From JAQVEM01 sp964601205 (GTDB lineage Bacteria; Actinomycetota; Humimicrobiia; Humimicrobiales; Humimicrobiaceae), in contig CAZRML010000019.1 of the NCBI GenBank assembly GCA_964601205.1, positions 1-64,000 of the forward strand: 64,000 nucleotides of DNA, written 5' to 3'. Position 1 is the first letter of the stretch. Each line of letters opens with the position of its first letter. Of the stretch, positions 27,139 through 36,093 are shown piece by piece. The notes under the pieces were generated by a model. That model was given only the letters and a program-made list of their open reading frames with translations, was not told the DNA's origin and made no database searches. A program made the position numbers and the translations under genes.

Positions 27139-28446
27139 CTAATAAATTGAAAGAGAATTAAGCATAATATCATACAGCCTGCATGAAAACTCCCTGTAAT
27201 ATATATCAGAAAACCTTATAAGTAAATAAAGTACATTATTTTTTCTTATAAAAATCATTTCAATGTCCCATCTGATTTTATCCTCTGATATATAGTAATA
27301 GCTAATCTTTCTATAGTCCAGACCATTAATTTCCCCGGTTATTTCCTCGCTCTCCACTTCCAGATCGGTATCAACATCAACTATCTCCTCTAATATCTTA
27401 TCAGAGAAATTGACATATTCTTCCGGGGAAGGGCAATATCCTTCCTTCAGGAACCGTATATTTACAGCGGTGTTTATATTCCCGGATAATGGTTCAAAAC
27501 CGACTTCAGGACCACCGGTGCGTTCCACTTCTTTATAATCCCAGCCGTCAGGATAAAGAATTGAGAATTTATAATCATCGTTCTCGTATATATTATTGTC
27601 ATTAAATGTTGCATCCGGAATATCCTCTTTTATTATTTCAAAATCATACCGGCCTTCCAGAACTTTATTATGATATAAATCTATTTTATAAATACCTGCC
27701 GGCCATAGATTCTCATTTTCAATCCTGAATACAATATACCCCGGCGTATAACAGGTGTCTTCAATAACAAATTCTTCTTCTCCCAGCAGCTCATCTTCAT
27801 CCTTATACCACTCAATCCGTAATGAATCTCCGGCTACCCGATAATTTAACCCTGCCATTGTATAAATTACATCACCGGGATAAAATTTTTCAGTAATGCC
27901 GACGGGCTGCCCTTCACTATCTATTTCTCTGCACAACATAACTCCTGTTACATTTATCACCGGTGGTTCAATGGTAAAACCGGCGCTGCTTATTAACCCA
28001 CCGTTGTGATAAAAGTAAACTCTGTAATCTCCCGGTTCCCCTATCAAACCGGTCTCCCTTCCCGCGGTCAGACGATTTGAGAGGTAACCTTCAACGTACC
28101 CCCTCCCGCTTTCGGAATACTCGCCATTAGATTCTGCAACTATTTCCTCCGTGTCTCCATTTATCCAGACAAACTTCCACATATCCCCGGCTCTGGCACC
28201 TGAAACTCCTATTACAGCAAAAATCCCTTCTGTATTAAAATCAAAATTATTCTTAATATCCGCAGGTTCAAAAGTATCTGCATCCACTTTTTCACAGATA
28301 ACCACTTCACCAAAACTTAACCCCGGTTTGCACGAACCAACAAAGGGAACAAGTATCACTGATGTAACAACTACGATTATTGATACCAGCATTTTTCTGG
28401 CAATATGATTTTTAGCTATCATGTTCAGGAGATATTTTAAGAACAT
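27139..28446 (-). CDS. Predicted lipoprotein with two Ig-like repeats and a PsbP-like domain
   Basis: 435 residues, no firm family. A signal peptide ends FVGSC. Two repeats of about 110 residues follow, each ending in a matching strand pattern (GDYRVYFYHNGGLISSAGF and AGIYKIDLYHNKVLEGRYDF), suggesting Ig-like beta domains. A C-terminal module (about 300-435: DYKFSILYPDGWDY ... IFIRKNNVLYLLIRFSD) looks like the PsbP/DUF1795 fold. The ATG abuts the TAA of the upstream gene with no gap; a second ATG eight codons later is also plausible. Probably an extracellular, membrane-anchored protein functionally tied to the upstream membrane phosphatase-like protein. Confidence 0.65.
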   Translation of the reverse strand: MFLKYLLNMIAKNHIARKMLVSIIVVVTSVILVPFVGSCKPGLSFGEVVICEKVDADTFEPADIKNNFDFNTEGIFAVIGVSGARAGDMWKFVWINGDTEEIVAESNGEYSESGRGYVEGYLSNRLTAGRETGLIGEPGDYRVYFYHNGGLISSAGFTIEPPVINVTGVMLCREIDSEGQPVGITEKFYPGDVIYTMAGLNYRVAGDSLRIEWYKDEDELLGEEEFVIEDTCYTPGYIVFRIENENLWPAGIYKIDLYHNKVLEGRYDFEIIKEDIPDATFNDNNIYENDDYKFSILYPDGWDYKEVERTGGPEVGFEPLSGNINTAVNIRFLKEGYCPSPEEYVNFSDKILEEIVDVDTDLEVESEEITGEINGLDYRKISYYYISEDKIRWDIEMIFIRKNNVLYLLIRFSDIYYREFSCRLYDIMLNSLSIY

Positions 28447-30402
28447 TTAATTTATGTTAATAACAACGGGTAAATGGTCTGAAGCCGTGCTGTAAGGCAC
28501 GTCCACATCTGATATCTCTAAATCTTTTGTTACCCATATATAATCTATTCTTCTAAAGGGTTCATAATGCACCCAGGTCAGTGTATCTTCCTCTCCAAGT
28601 TCCAGCTGTGAATCTAAAAATTCGGCACTGTGCATCTGCATAATCTCCGGATCGCCTGTCACTGCATTAAAATCTCCCATTATTACGGTTCTTTCCAAAC
28701 CATCCCATTCTTCCAGAAGCTTTTTTACCTGCTCCTCTCTTATCCAGCCCTCACCCTCTATATGATGCAGATGCGTGCATATGACATTTAAATTATCCCC
28801 ATCACTCACCTCTATTTCAGCAAGCAGATAGCTTCTTCTAAGCGGGGCACCCAGCTCCGGCAAAAATCCGCTCTTTATCAGCTTTAACGGATACCTGCTC
28901 AAAATAGCGTTACCCCATACATCATCTGATGCAGGCATAAACAGATAGTCCATATCAAGTCTATCTGATAACCACGATAGTGTATCTGCCGACCCGTTAA
29001 TGAGCCATCCCCTGGAAACTTCCTGAAGGCATACCAGATCCGCTCCACTTTTCTCGATAACTCTGGCAATGCTTTCCAGGTCAAGATAGCCCTTTATATT
29101 AAAACCCTGATGAATATTATAATCCATCATCCTGATTGGACCACCTTCAGTAGTATCTCTATCCATATTTTTAGGGGGCAGAAGCATAATCAGTGGAACT
29201 ATAAGCAGCCCGGCCATAAGATAAAGAAATACAGGCTTCCTTCCAGTATGGTTCCTGCCTGAAGTGCGGTCTTCCCGGCCTCCAACCTCCGAATTTTTAA
29301 GGCAGGATGAAACAAGGGCACAGATTGATATAAAAACAGCCGTCAGAACCGGAATCACCCAGTTTTCAAAGGGCAGTTTTAAATCATAACTGCTATAATA
29401 TATAAATGCAAAAATAAGGAACACCAGACCTCCGAGGCTAAAGGCTATTGTATTCTTCCACGGCATTTTCTCAACCACTTTACCTGCCGCTTTATCCAGG
29501 ACAACTGCCAGCAGCCAGAAAGCTCCGATGTTACCAATAATCACCTGCAGCATATACAAATAACCTCCTGCGCCGGGCCAGAAGGACATTAATAGAAAAA
29601 GCACACCAGACACAGTTAACAGGATTCTTATTTTTTTAAATGAGATTAAATATGTAAATAAAAAAGCCAGAAGATTGGAAACCATTATTACAGTCAATGA
29701 AAACTGAAGGCTTTTTCCGGTAATTGTATTCAGTGAGGCTACATTCTGGAATTTCAATAACTGGAGAAAAATAAAGGGCATAAATACGGTTAAAGTATAA
29801 AATGAATTTCTGTCTCCATCAAAAGGCCCTGCATCCCTTAAATCTCCAGAGACGCTGTGAACCAGCCATAACTTTATTATAATAATAACCAGCACAAAAA
29901 AAACTACGTTCCAGTCCTGCCTCCATAACATATCCCATGTCCCGAAAAGACCGTGAAAAGCCGTTGAAAGACTGATCCCGAAAACAATACCGGGAAAAAA
30001 TGAAGATAAAAGACTTATTCTTTTTTGCTGCAGGAGAGTTACAAAAAAAACAGAGCCCGCCATCCATAGAACGGTACCCAGAGCTGACACCGCAAGGCTA
30101 AGTGGAGGCCAGGGATTTACCTGCAGTATAAATCTTGTCGCGCCCACTCCTGCTGTAAGCACCCACAATATGATACCGTACCTCAATTTATATATAAAAC
30201 CAGTGAAAAAAACCAGCAAAAATGTCACCAGAGCATAAATTGCTACATCTGTAAGAGATATATTCGGACGCTCCCTGAAAAAATTAACCAGCAGGGAAAG
30301 AAAGGTTTTAAGGATTTCCAGGCCAAAAAGAGTATTTATGGCTACAATAAAAAAGTATGGCCACCTTAAATTCAAATTATTCCCGGATATTGCTTTTTTC
30401 AT
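28447..30402 (-). CDS. Polytopic membrane protein with C-terminal endonuclease/exonuclease/phosphatase (EEP) domain
   Basis: 651 residues. The first ~400 contain about 12 hydrophobic segments. The C-terminal EEP domain (about 415-651) keeps the catalytic set: MDYNIHQG (Asn), CLQEVSRG (Glu), CTHLHH, MGDFNAVTG (Asp/Asn), RRIDYIW (Asp) and ASDHLPV (His). EEP enzymes cleave phosphodiesters in nucleic acids, inositol phosphates or sphingomyelin. The membrane/EEP arrangement recalls eukaryotic CWH43/PGAP2IP. That comparison is inference; lipid or cell-surface phosphodiester cleavage is more likely than DNA cleavage. It is translationally adjacent to the following lipoprotein gene. Confidence 0.8.
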   Translation of the reverse strand: MKKAISGNNLNLRWPYFFIVAINTLFGLEILKTFLSLLVNFFRERPNISLTDVAIYALVTFLLVFFTGFIYKLRYGIILWVLTAGVGATRFILQVNPWPPLSLAVSALGTVLWMAGSVFFVTLLQQKRISLLSSFFPGIVFGISLSTAFHGLFGTWDMLWRQDWNVVFFVLVIIIIKLWLVHSVSGDLRDAGPFDGDRNSFYTLTVFMPFIFLQLLKFQNVASLNTITGKSLQFSLTVIMVSNLLAFLFTYLISFKKIRILLTVSGVLFLLMSFWPGAGGYLYMLQVIIGNIGAFWLLAVVLDKAAGKVVEKMPWKNTIAFSLGGLVFLIFAFIYYSSYDLKLPFENWVIPVLTAVFISICALVSSCLKNSEVGGREDRTSGRNHTGRKPVFLYLMAGLLIVPLIMLLPPKNMDRDTTEGGPIRMMDYNIHQGFNIKGYLDLESIARVIEKSGADLVCLQEVSRGWLINGSADTLSWLSDRLDMDYLFMPASDDVWGNAILSRYPLKLIKSGFLPELGAPLRRSYLLAEIEVSDGDNLNVICTHLHHIEGEGWIREEQVKKLLEEWDGLERTVIMGDFNAVTGDPEIMQMHSAEFLDSQLELGEEDTLTWVHYEPFRRIDYIWVTKDLEISDVDVPYSTASDHLPVVININ

Positions 30403-30452
30403 TTCAATATATTATAAACAATTATTTTCCGTTTATCTATGTATAAGAATAA

Positions 30453-30800
30453 TCATAAAGGCTGGCCCTTATTGGGCACCACACATATCATTCTCAGGCC
30501 TTCATCACCTGCTTTGAATTGATGCAGCTCCAGTGGTTCTACAAAAATAAAGTCATCTTTCTCAATTTCAACCATATCGTTTCCCTTTAGGACGGAACCT
30601 CTACCACTTACAATATATACTTCATGCTCCCAATCATGACTGTGCCTGGGCGTATGTCCACCCGGACCTATTTCAAATAGCCTCATTGCAAAAGTTGGAG
30701 TCCCATCCTTTGCCGTGAGCATGGGGTAAAACCTGATACCGCTTGACCGGTCATCTTCCATAATAATAGGACTAAATTCTTTTTTCTTTTTTATAATCAT
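30453..30800 (-). CDS. Cupin-domain protein
   Basis: 115 residues. A single small beta-barrel with cupin motif 1 (GGHTPRHSHDWEHEVYIVSG, giving His, His and Glu metal ligands) and motif 2 (FIFVEPLELHQFK, the last His). A basic KKKK stretch lies at the N terminus. Likely a metal-dependent small-molecule-binding protein or sugar isomerase. It follows the GH130 gene by 64 bp on the same strand, so a sugar-linked role is reasonable but unproven. Confidence 0.85.
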   Translation of the reverse strand: MIIKKKKEFSPIIMEDDRSSGIRFYPMLTAKDGTPTFAMRLFEIGPGGHTPRHSHDWEHEVYIVSGRGSVLKGNDMVEIEKDDFIFVEPLELHQFKAGDEGLRMICVVPNKGQPL

Positions 30801-30864
30801 TCATACTCCTGTCTTAATATAATTAATAAGTTATTAACCGTATTATTGCCATATTACGTCCCTA

Positions 30865-31911
30865 TTATTCCAGTCCGCTGATTATATCACTCAATCTGAC
30901 CTCTGCATACGCTATACTGCTATCAGCAGCACCATAATATATTTTTATCTTATCCTCTTCATATAAAGCACCACAGGTAAAAATCACACCATTATAAAAA
31001 CCTTCCTTCTCGTAATCCATTTCAGGCTCCATTATGGGCTTTCTGCACCGGGCAATAACTTTCCAGGGTTCTTTCCTGTCCAGAAGCACCGCCCCCAGAC
31101 AGTACCGGTTATCCTCTGAAGCACCGTGATAAATTTCCAGCCAGCCTTCTTTTATTTTAAATGGAACCGCTCCCGCACCTATTCTTGAACTATCCCAGCT
31201 CTCCTTTCTTGTGCCTATCAACCTTCTGTGCCCACCCCAGGAAATAAGTTCATCTGATTCGGATATCCAGATATCAGCCCTGCCAAACTCACATGATACC
31301 GGCCTGCTGAGAGCATAATATTTACCTTTAATTTTCTCCGGGAAAATAACCACATCCTTATTGTCAGGCATAAAAATCACACCATGCCTTTTAAATTTCT
31401 TAAAGTCATCTGTAGACGCCATGCAGGTAGTAATTCCTTCTATATCCGATACAGCCACGTAACTTATGTAGTATTCTCCATTAAGAAAAGTAATTCTCGG
31501 GTCTTCAATACCTGCCCTTTCATATTCATTTTCCGGAAATAGAGCGGGCCCGCTGTCTATATCAAAGTCAATTCCGTTTTTACTTTTTGCAGTTCTAAAA
31601 TGAGAAATTGAGGTAAGATAATTACCATAAATTGTCCTTAAAAATCTCGGATCGGAAAAATCAATGGAAGAGTCGCTTTTGTTAAATTTCTTTACTGAAA
31701 TTTTACCCGTTTTTAAATCAAGTAAAGGGACCAATATTTTCTTCTTGTCATAATTGACCGGTTTTTCTGCAACCCTTAAAAGAAGTAAAACCTCATCCTT
31801 AAATCTGGTAACACCACAGTTAAAAACACCTGCCACCTCAATATCATCTCCTGAAGGTTCTAAATCTTCCGGCTTTATTATCGGATTTTTCCCTGACCTT
31901 GATACATTCAT
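30865..31911 (-). CDS. GH130-family glycoside phosphorylase/hydrolase (beta-mannoside type)
   Basis: 348 residues, five-bladed propeller fold expected. Motifs: GVFNCGVTRFKDEVLLLLRVAE near the N terminus, AGIEDPRITFLNGEYYISY near 130 with the catalytic Asp, and FYNGVIFTCGALYEEDKIKIYYGAAD near the end. GH130 members phosphorolyse or hydrolyse beta-mannosides (Man-Glc, Man-GlcNAc, beta-1,2-oligomannans). There is no signal peptide, so it acts in the cytosol, as phosphorylases do. It sits in a set with two GT4 enzymes and an (alpha/alpha)6 protein, suggesting turnover of a mannose-containing glycan. Confidence 0.88.
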   Translation of the reverse strand: MNVSRSGKNPIIKPEDLEPSGDDIEVAGVFNCGVTRFKDEVLLLLRVAEKPVNYDKKKILVPLLDLKTGKISVKKFNKSDSSIDFSDPRFLRTIYGNYLTSISHFRTAKSKNGIDFDIDSGPALFPENEYERAGIEDPRITFLNGEYYISYVAVSDIEGITTCMASTDDFKKFKRHGVIFMPDNKDVVIFPEKIKGKYYALSRPVSCEFGRADIWISESDELISWGGHRRLIGTRKESWDSSRIGAGAVPFKIKEGWLEIYHGASEDNRYCLGAVLLDRKEPWKVIARCRKPIMEPEMDYEKEGFYNGVIFTCGALYEEDKIKIYYGAADSSIAYAEVRLSDIISGLE

Positions 31912-32050
31912 TTTTATTATTTATTTTTATTTCTGAATCAATTCCTGACTTTATAATCATTCAACCGGTCTATATTTATATCTAAAAAAATCATCCCAAT
32001 TTATCATACGGAGCCAGATAAAGAAAAATAAATTCTATGGACACAAACAG

Positions 32051-33040
32051 TTACCCGGTAATTCCCAGTCTTTTTGCTGCAAGAAATGCCATCAGAAAAC
32101 AAATATTTGATTCAGCTCCCTGATTTAAGTTAACTCCTTCAGGTGTCAGGCCATCGTAACAGGCAAAATTTTCATCCACAAGAGAAACTCCTTTTATATT
32201 ATACCCAAAAAACCATCTGTACCATTTTTCAGCCCACTTCCTATAATAGTCATTTCCTGTTGCGCGGTATGCTTTCTCAAGACAGCAGACCATATAAGCG
32301 GAATCAATGGGCTGCTGGTCGTATATAGCTTTTCTACCTTCCTTAAAATACCAGCCCCTGTTACCCACAGGGGCAGGCCTGTTATTTTTCTGACATTCCT
32401 CTATTAAAAAGTCTGTTGTTTTTCTGGCAATTTCAAAGCTTTTTTCACATTTCCTTCTGAGATAAGTTTCCCATAATGCCCATGGCATAATTGCATTTGC
32501 ATACACCAGGTAATTTTCAAACCATATCCAGTCTTTAGAATAATTTTCAAAATACAGTTCATGCAATTTTTTCCTCAGCTCCAGTTCTAAATTATGTGTG
32601 TGTTCAAGATTTACCAGTCCCAGCAGCGCTGCGGCCATTGCCCTTGGCGAAGTCCATCCGTATGCATCTAAAATTAAATTTTCAATAATCTCCTTTACGT
32701 AACCATCTCTATTGCTTTTAATTGATAGCAGTGACCACAGAGCCAGCCCGTAGGCTTCTTTTATATTGGATTTTGAATTATATTCTTCATTCTTAAATAT
32801 GCCCCCGTTATTTTCTTCATAAAAAAAATGGTAAAGCAGGCCATCTTCTCTCCGTGCTTTTAATATAAAATTAAGATAAATATCTCTCAGCCCGGCGTCT
32901 TTAAATCTATCAGCAACTATAAGGGCCCTTGCCTGGTCCTCCAGGGCATACCCGAATGCCGGATCAGGCTTATCCAGCTTCCCATGCTGGTATATCCCCA
33001 TACCTGTTGTCATCAGCCTTATTTTCTTTAATGGGTCCAT
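32051..33040 (-). CDS. Predicted (alpha/alpha)6-type glycan-related protein
   Basis: 329 residues, all-helical with Trp/Tyr-rich repeats (KDWIWFENYLVYANAIMPWAL, QQPIDSAYMVCCLEKAYRATG, QGAESNICFLMAFLAA). This suits an (alpha/alpha)6 toroid as in six-hairpin glycosidases. No signal peptide. Proteins of this type commonly sit beside GH130 and GT4 genes. Catalytic residues cannot be pinned down without an alignment. It lies 139 bp before GH130 and 68 bp after a GT4 gene in the same orientation. Confidence 0.65.
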   Translation of the reverse strand: MDPLKKIRLMTTGMGIYQHGKLDKPDPAFGYALEDQARALIVADRFKDAGLRDIYLNFILKARREDGLLYHFFYEENNGGIFKNEEYNSKSNIKEAYGLALWSLLSIKSNRDGYVKEIIENLILDAYGWTSPRAMAAALLGLVNLEHTHNLELELRKKLHELYFENYSKDWIWFENYLVYANAIMPWALWETYLRRKCEKSFEIARKTTDFLIEECQKNNRPAPVGNRGWYFKEGRKAIYDQQPIDSAYMVCCLEKAYRATGNDYYRKWAEKWYRWFFGYNIKGVSLVDENFACYDGLTPEGVNLNQGAESNICFLMAFLAAKRLGITG

Positions 33041-33108
33041 GATAATTTTTCTTTATTCGGCATAAAAATGGTTCTTAAATATTTATTTAATAAAAAATTT
33101 TAATAAAA

Positions 33109-34299
33109 CTATATATTTTCATGTATATCTAAAACTTCATTAAATAATTTAAGATGCTGCAGGGCTACATTGTACCAGGTCATTAATCTTCCAAACTCGT
33201 ATGCTTTTTTTTCTAGTTTTAATTTCTTTTCAGGATTCCTGCATATATCTATTACCGCATTTGCAATAGCTCCAGAATTCCGAAAAGGCACAATCACACC
33301 TCTACCACTCGCCAGAACCTCTTTTGCATATAAGTAAGGAGTTGAGATGCATGCTTTACCTGCTCCAATAGCATACGCTAAAGCTCCTGATGCGGATTGT
33401 TGCGGGTCTAGATATGGTGTTATGTATATATCAATAGCTTTTAGCCAGGAAACAAGTTCTTCCAGAGTCATATATTTATTTATAAATTTAACATTTTCTT
33501 CCAGATTGAGATTCTTTATTTTTCTTTTTAAAAAATTTCTGTATTTTTCTCCCTCAATTTTTAATACGACGGGATGTGTCTGGCCAATTATCAGATACAA
33601 AACACCGGGAAATTGCTTTTTAATCACTCCCAGAGCTTCTATAATATATTCAATTCCTTTAATTTCCGATAAAAGATTTATATTCCCCAGTATTATTTTA
33701 TCCTTTAATCCCTTTTTCCTTTTATATTTTTCATTGGGTTCCATCACTATATCAGGAACACCATGGGGTATAATTTCTATATTGTCTACTGGATAATTGT
33801 ATTTTTTTACAAGTTTCTGTATGCTTTCCGGCATCATGGCTATTACCTTATCAGTAAATTTGATTACATCCTTTAAAGCCCGGCCATATCCTTCATCCGG
33901 ATTATCGGGAATTGTATGGGTAGTTACTATAAGAGGCTTTTTTATCCTCTCTACTAACTTTATAATATATTCTCCGAATTCACCGCCATACAGGCCAAAT
34001 TCATGTTCCAGAACTACTATATCTGCTATGGATTTATTAATATAGTTAGCAGCTTTTATATAGGAACCAATATCATATTGATTGATCTCAAATTTAACTT
34101 CTGGAGGATATTTAATCTTATCTTCAGGTTTTACCATTGCTATAATCCTGGATTCACAGTATGGGTTTATAAGGTCAATAGCCCTGGTTAAATCTCTGGT
34201 ATAAGTGGCAATACCGCATTTCCTTGGAATATATGATGATATATACACACAATTAATACCCTTGCTCTTTTCCCTTAAAACTTTTTTAAGCTTTTCCAA
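33109..34299 (-). CDS. GT4-family glycosyltransferase
   Basis: 396 residues, GT-B fold. The N-terminal acceptor domain begins YISSYIPRKCGIATYTRDL. The C-terminal donor domain has PHGVPDI, LLSEIKGIEYIIEAL, and DIYITPYLDPQQSASGALAYAIGAGKACIST, the last carrying the E/Q-x7-E-like donor site region. The N-terminal phrase PRxCGIATxxxDL is shared with the upstream GT4 gene, so the two are related. It probably transfers a hexose, perhaps mannose given the GH130 neighbour. No membrane segment. Confidence 0.88.
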   Translation of the reverse strand: MEKLKKVLREKSKGINCVYISSYIPRKCGIATYTRDLTRAIDLINPYCESRIIAMVKPEDKIKYPPEVKFEINQYDIGSYIKAANYINKSIADIVVLEHEFGLYGGEFGEYIIKLVERIKKPLIVTTHTIPDNPDEGYGRALKDVIKFTDKVIAMMPESIQKLVKKYNYPVDNIEIIPHGVPDIVMEPNEKYKRKKGLKDKIILGNINLLSEIKGIEYIIEALGVIKKQFPGVLYLIIGQTHPVVLKIEGEKYRNFLKRKIKNLNLEENVKFINKYMTLEELVSWLKAIDIYITPYLDPQQSASGALAYAIGAGKACISTPYLYAKEVLASGRGVIVPFRNSGAIANAVIDICRNPEKKLKLEKKAYEFGRLMTWYNVALQHLKLFNEVLDIHENI

Positions 34300-34454
34300 A
34301 ATAATCCACTTCCATTATTTATTTTATAAAAAACACCAGAAAGATATAGCTTACAGATAGTTATAAGATTATCCTAATATCCAGGATTAGTAAATTGATA
34401 ATCACCTTTATAAGAAATATTAAAGCTTCATATCAATTTAGAGATTAAATGTTA

Positions 34455-35687
34455 TTAAAAATCAGGAGGTAAATCTATTTTCTTTCCTGCCATCTTCTTA
34501 AGCCTTGCAAGTTTATATGCGTGCCTGTATTTTTTGGCTACAATCTCCCAGGATACAACTTCATTTAAATATTTTTTAAGATTCTTTGAAAGCCCTTTCC
34601 TTAAATCCTCATCACAGGCTAACCTTATAACCTTTTCTTTTAACATCTGCTTATTGGTAAAAAGCAACCCTCCTTCACTTTCAAGAGTTTGTGCTGTAAG
34701 CCCTTCCAGCGGGGCAGTAGTTATATAAGGTTTATTCAAAGCAATAATTCTTGCCAGCGTTCCAGACTGTGTCTCATCTACTGTGGGTAGAACTATAAAC
34801 TTACACACTGCCATTACCTTGTAGTAAATATCTCCTCTGGGAACAAATTCGTAATAATGTGCAATTCCCTTTTTTTCCAATATCTCAAGGCTTTTTTTGT
34901 AATGATTATAATCCTCCAGATGCGCTTTATCTCTTATAGTGCCTGCAGCCAGAAGGTCCCAGCTCTCACCGGTTCTTTTTTTTATTTCTCCCAGTATCTC
35001 TTCCCACATAGAAGTTAGTATATCCCATCTTTTGTTTGACTGAATCCACCCCACCAATCCAACTATATTATTACTCAGATATTTGAATTTATCTAAATCA
35101 AGTTCCTTTCTTAATCCCTGAATGCCTTTTTCACTCCAGCTTCTATCAACCCTCGCTCCATGGGGCACAATCATAATATTATTTGGCATCTTCCAGCCTT
35201 TTTGAGTAAAGGTCCAGTTTAGCCTCCATTTCTGGTAATCACTTTTAAATAAAACAACATCGGAATCTTCACATAACTGATAAATAAAATTTTCTTCAAA
35301 TTCCTTTAATCTTCCGTGTACTGTATGTGGCTCCACTACAATAGGAAATTCATTTATGGAACCCAGGAATTCAATAAAACCCTGATTTTTATCTCCAATA
35401 CCTCTATTATCAATATGCTCATACAGCCCATATTCATGCTGGATATGCACCACATAGGGTGACAGCTTTTTAATCTTTTTTGCTACTGGTTTCCACCAGA
35501 AACGATGAGAAGTATCAATTATGGGAAAAACTCCTTTACCTTCACCATCAGTATGGCTTATTACCAGGACTTCTCTCTCGGGATATTCTTTCTGTATAAA
35601 TTCTCTGGCTTCTTCACAGAACGTAGCTATCCCGCATAATCTTGGATAGTAAGTTGAAATCAGTACTATTGGCCTGCCTCCTGACAT
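34455..35687 (-). CDS. GT4-family glycosyltransferase (first gene of the cluster)
   Basis: 410 residues, GT-B fold. It opens VLISTYYPRLCGIATFCEEA and has VVHIQHEYGLYEH, IVVEPHTVHG, IVPHGARVDRSW and FIVLPTVDETQSGTLARIIALNKPYITT (donor domain). It is similar in layout to the next gene but longer between domains. Context suggests synthesis of a glycan that the GH130 enzyme degrades or remodels. The promoter at 35765-35793 lies about 78 bp upstream. Confidence 0.88.
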   Translation of the reverse strand: MSGGRPIVLISTYYPRLCGIATFCEEAREFIQKEYPEREVLVISHTDGEGKGVFPIIDTSHRFWWKPVAKKIKKLSPYVVHIQHEYGLYEHIDNRGIGDKNQGFIEFLGSINEFPIVVEPHTVHGRLKEFEENFIYQLCEDSDVVLFKSDYQKWRLNWTFTQKGWKMPNNIMIVPHGARVDRSWSEKGIQGLRKELDLDKFKYLSNNIVGLVGWIQSNKRWDILTSMWEEILGEIKKRTGESWDLLAAGTIRDKAHLEDYNHYKKSLEILEKKGIAHYYEFVPRGDIYYKVMAVCKFIVLPTVDETQSGTLARIIALNKPYITTAPLEGLTAQTLESEGGLLFTNKQMLKEKVIRLACDEDLRKGLSKNLKKYLNEVVSWEIVAKKYRHAYKLARLKKMAGKKIDLPPDF

Positions 35688-36093
35688 AAATCAACCATCC
35701 TTTAAAGTTCTTTATAATTAATATATTTTAGCCGTCAAAGTTTAATTAATTCATCTGTTGCACAATAATAGTTACAAAATTTATTATTGTCAATTATTGC
35801 AGGTTAAGAATATCACCCGCAATACCCTATAAATCAAATTTAATTCAGCTCTCTCGGACTCCATCTTTATAAAATATTTTCTATGTCAGGATGAATATAA
35901 GTACTGGAAATATAAATTAAGTTAAAAAAGATGGACAGAAGCAATGATATTATATACCAGCAGGATGGTTTTAATTGCCATTACAGTCGCTGCCATGCCT
36001 GCACCGGTAATAATTAAGCTTCCAGAATAATACCCGAAAGACAAACAGGCAGACTGGAAACTCATAAAGCTCCATCAGGACAGATATCTTAAT
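35688..36093. other. Intergenic region upstream of the GT4/GH130 operon
   Basis: 406 bp without a convincing gene. The part next to the GT4 gene holds the minus-strand promoter listed separately. Two overlapping 28-codon frames near 35931-36030 have no ribosome site or recognisable family and are probably chance. The remainder, next to the LCP gene's 3' end, shows nothing I can name. Confidence 0.4.
35765..35793 (-). promoter_or_regulatory. Sigma-70-type promoter for the GT4/GH130 operon
   Basis: On the minus strand: TTGACA at 35793-35788, a 17-base spacer, TATTAT at 35770-35765 (5 of 6 to TATAAT). It points at the GT4 gene starting at 35687, giving a leader of about 70 bases. Consensus match and spacing are seen directly. 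Confidence 0.7.

Noticed and set aside
35931..36030. Two overlapping 28-codon frames near 35931 and 35944
   Set aside because: No ribosome site, no family and no conservation evidence; they overlap each other and are expected by chance.
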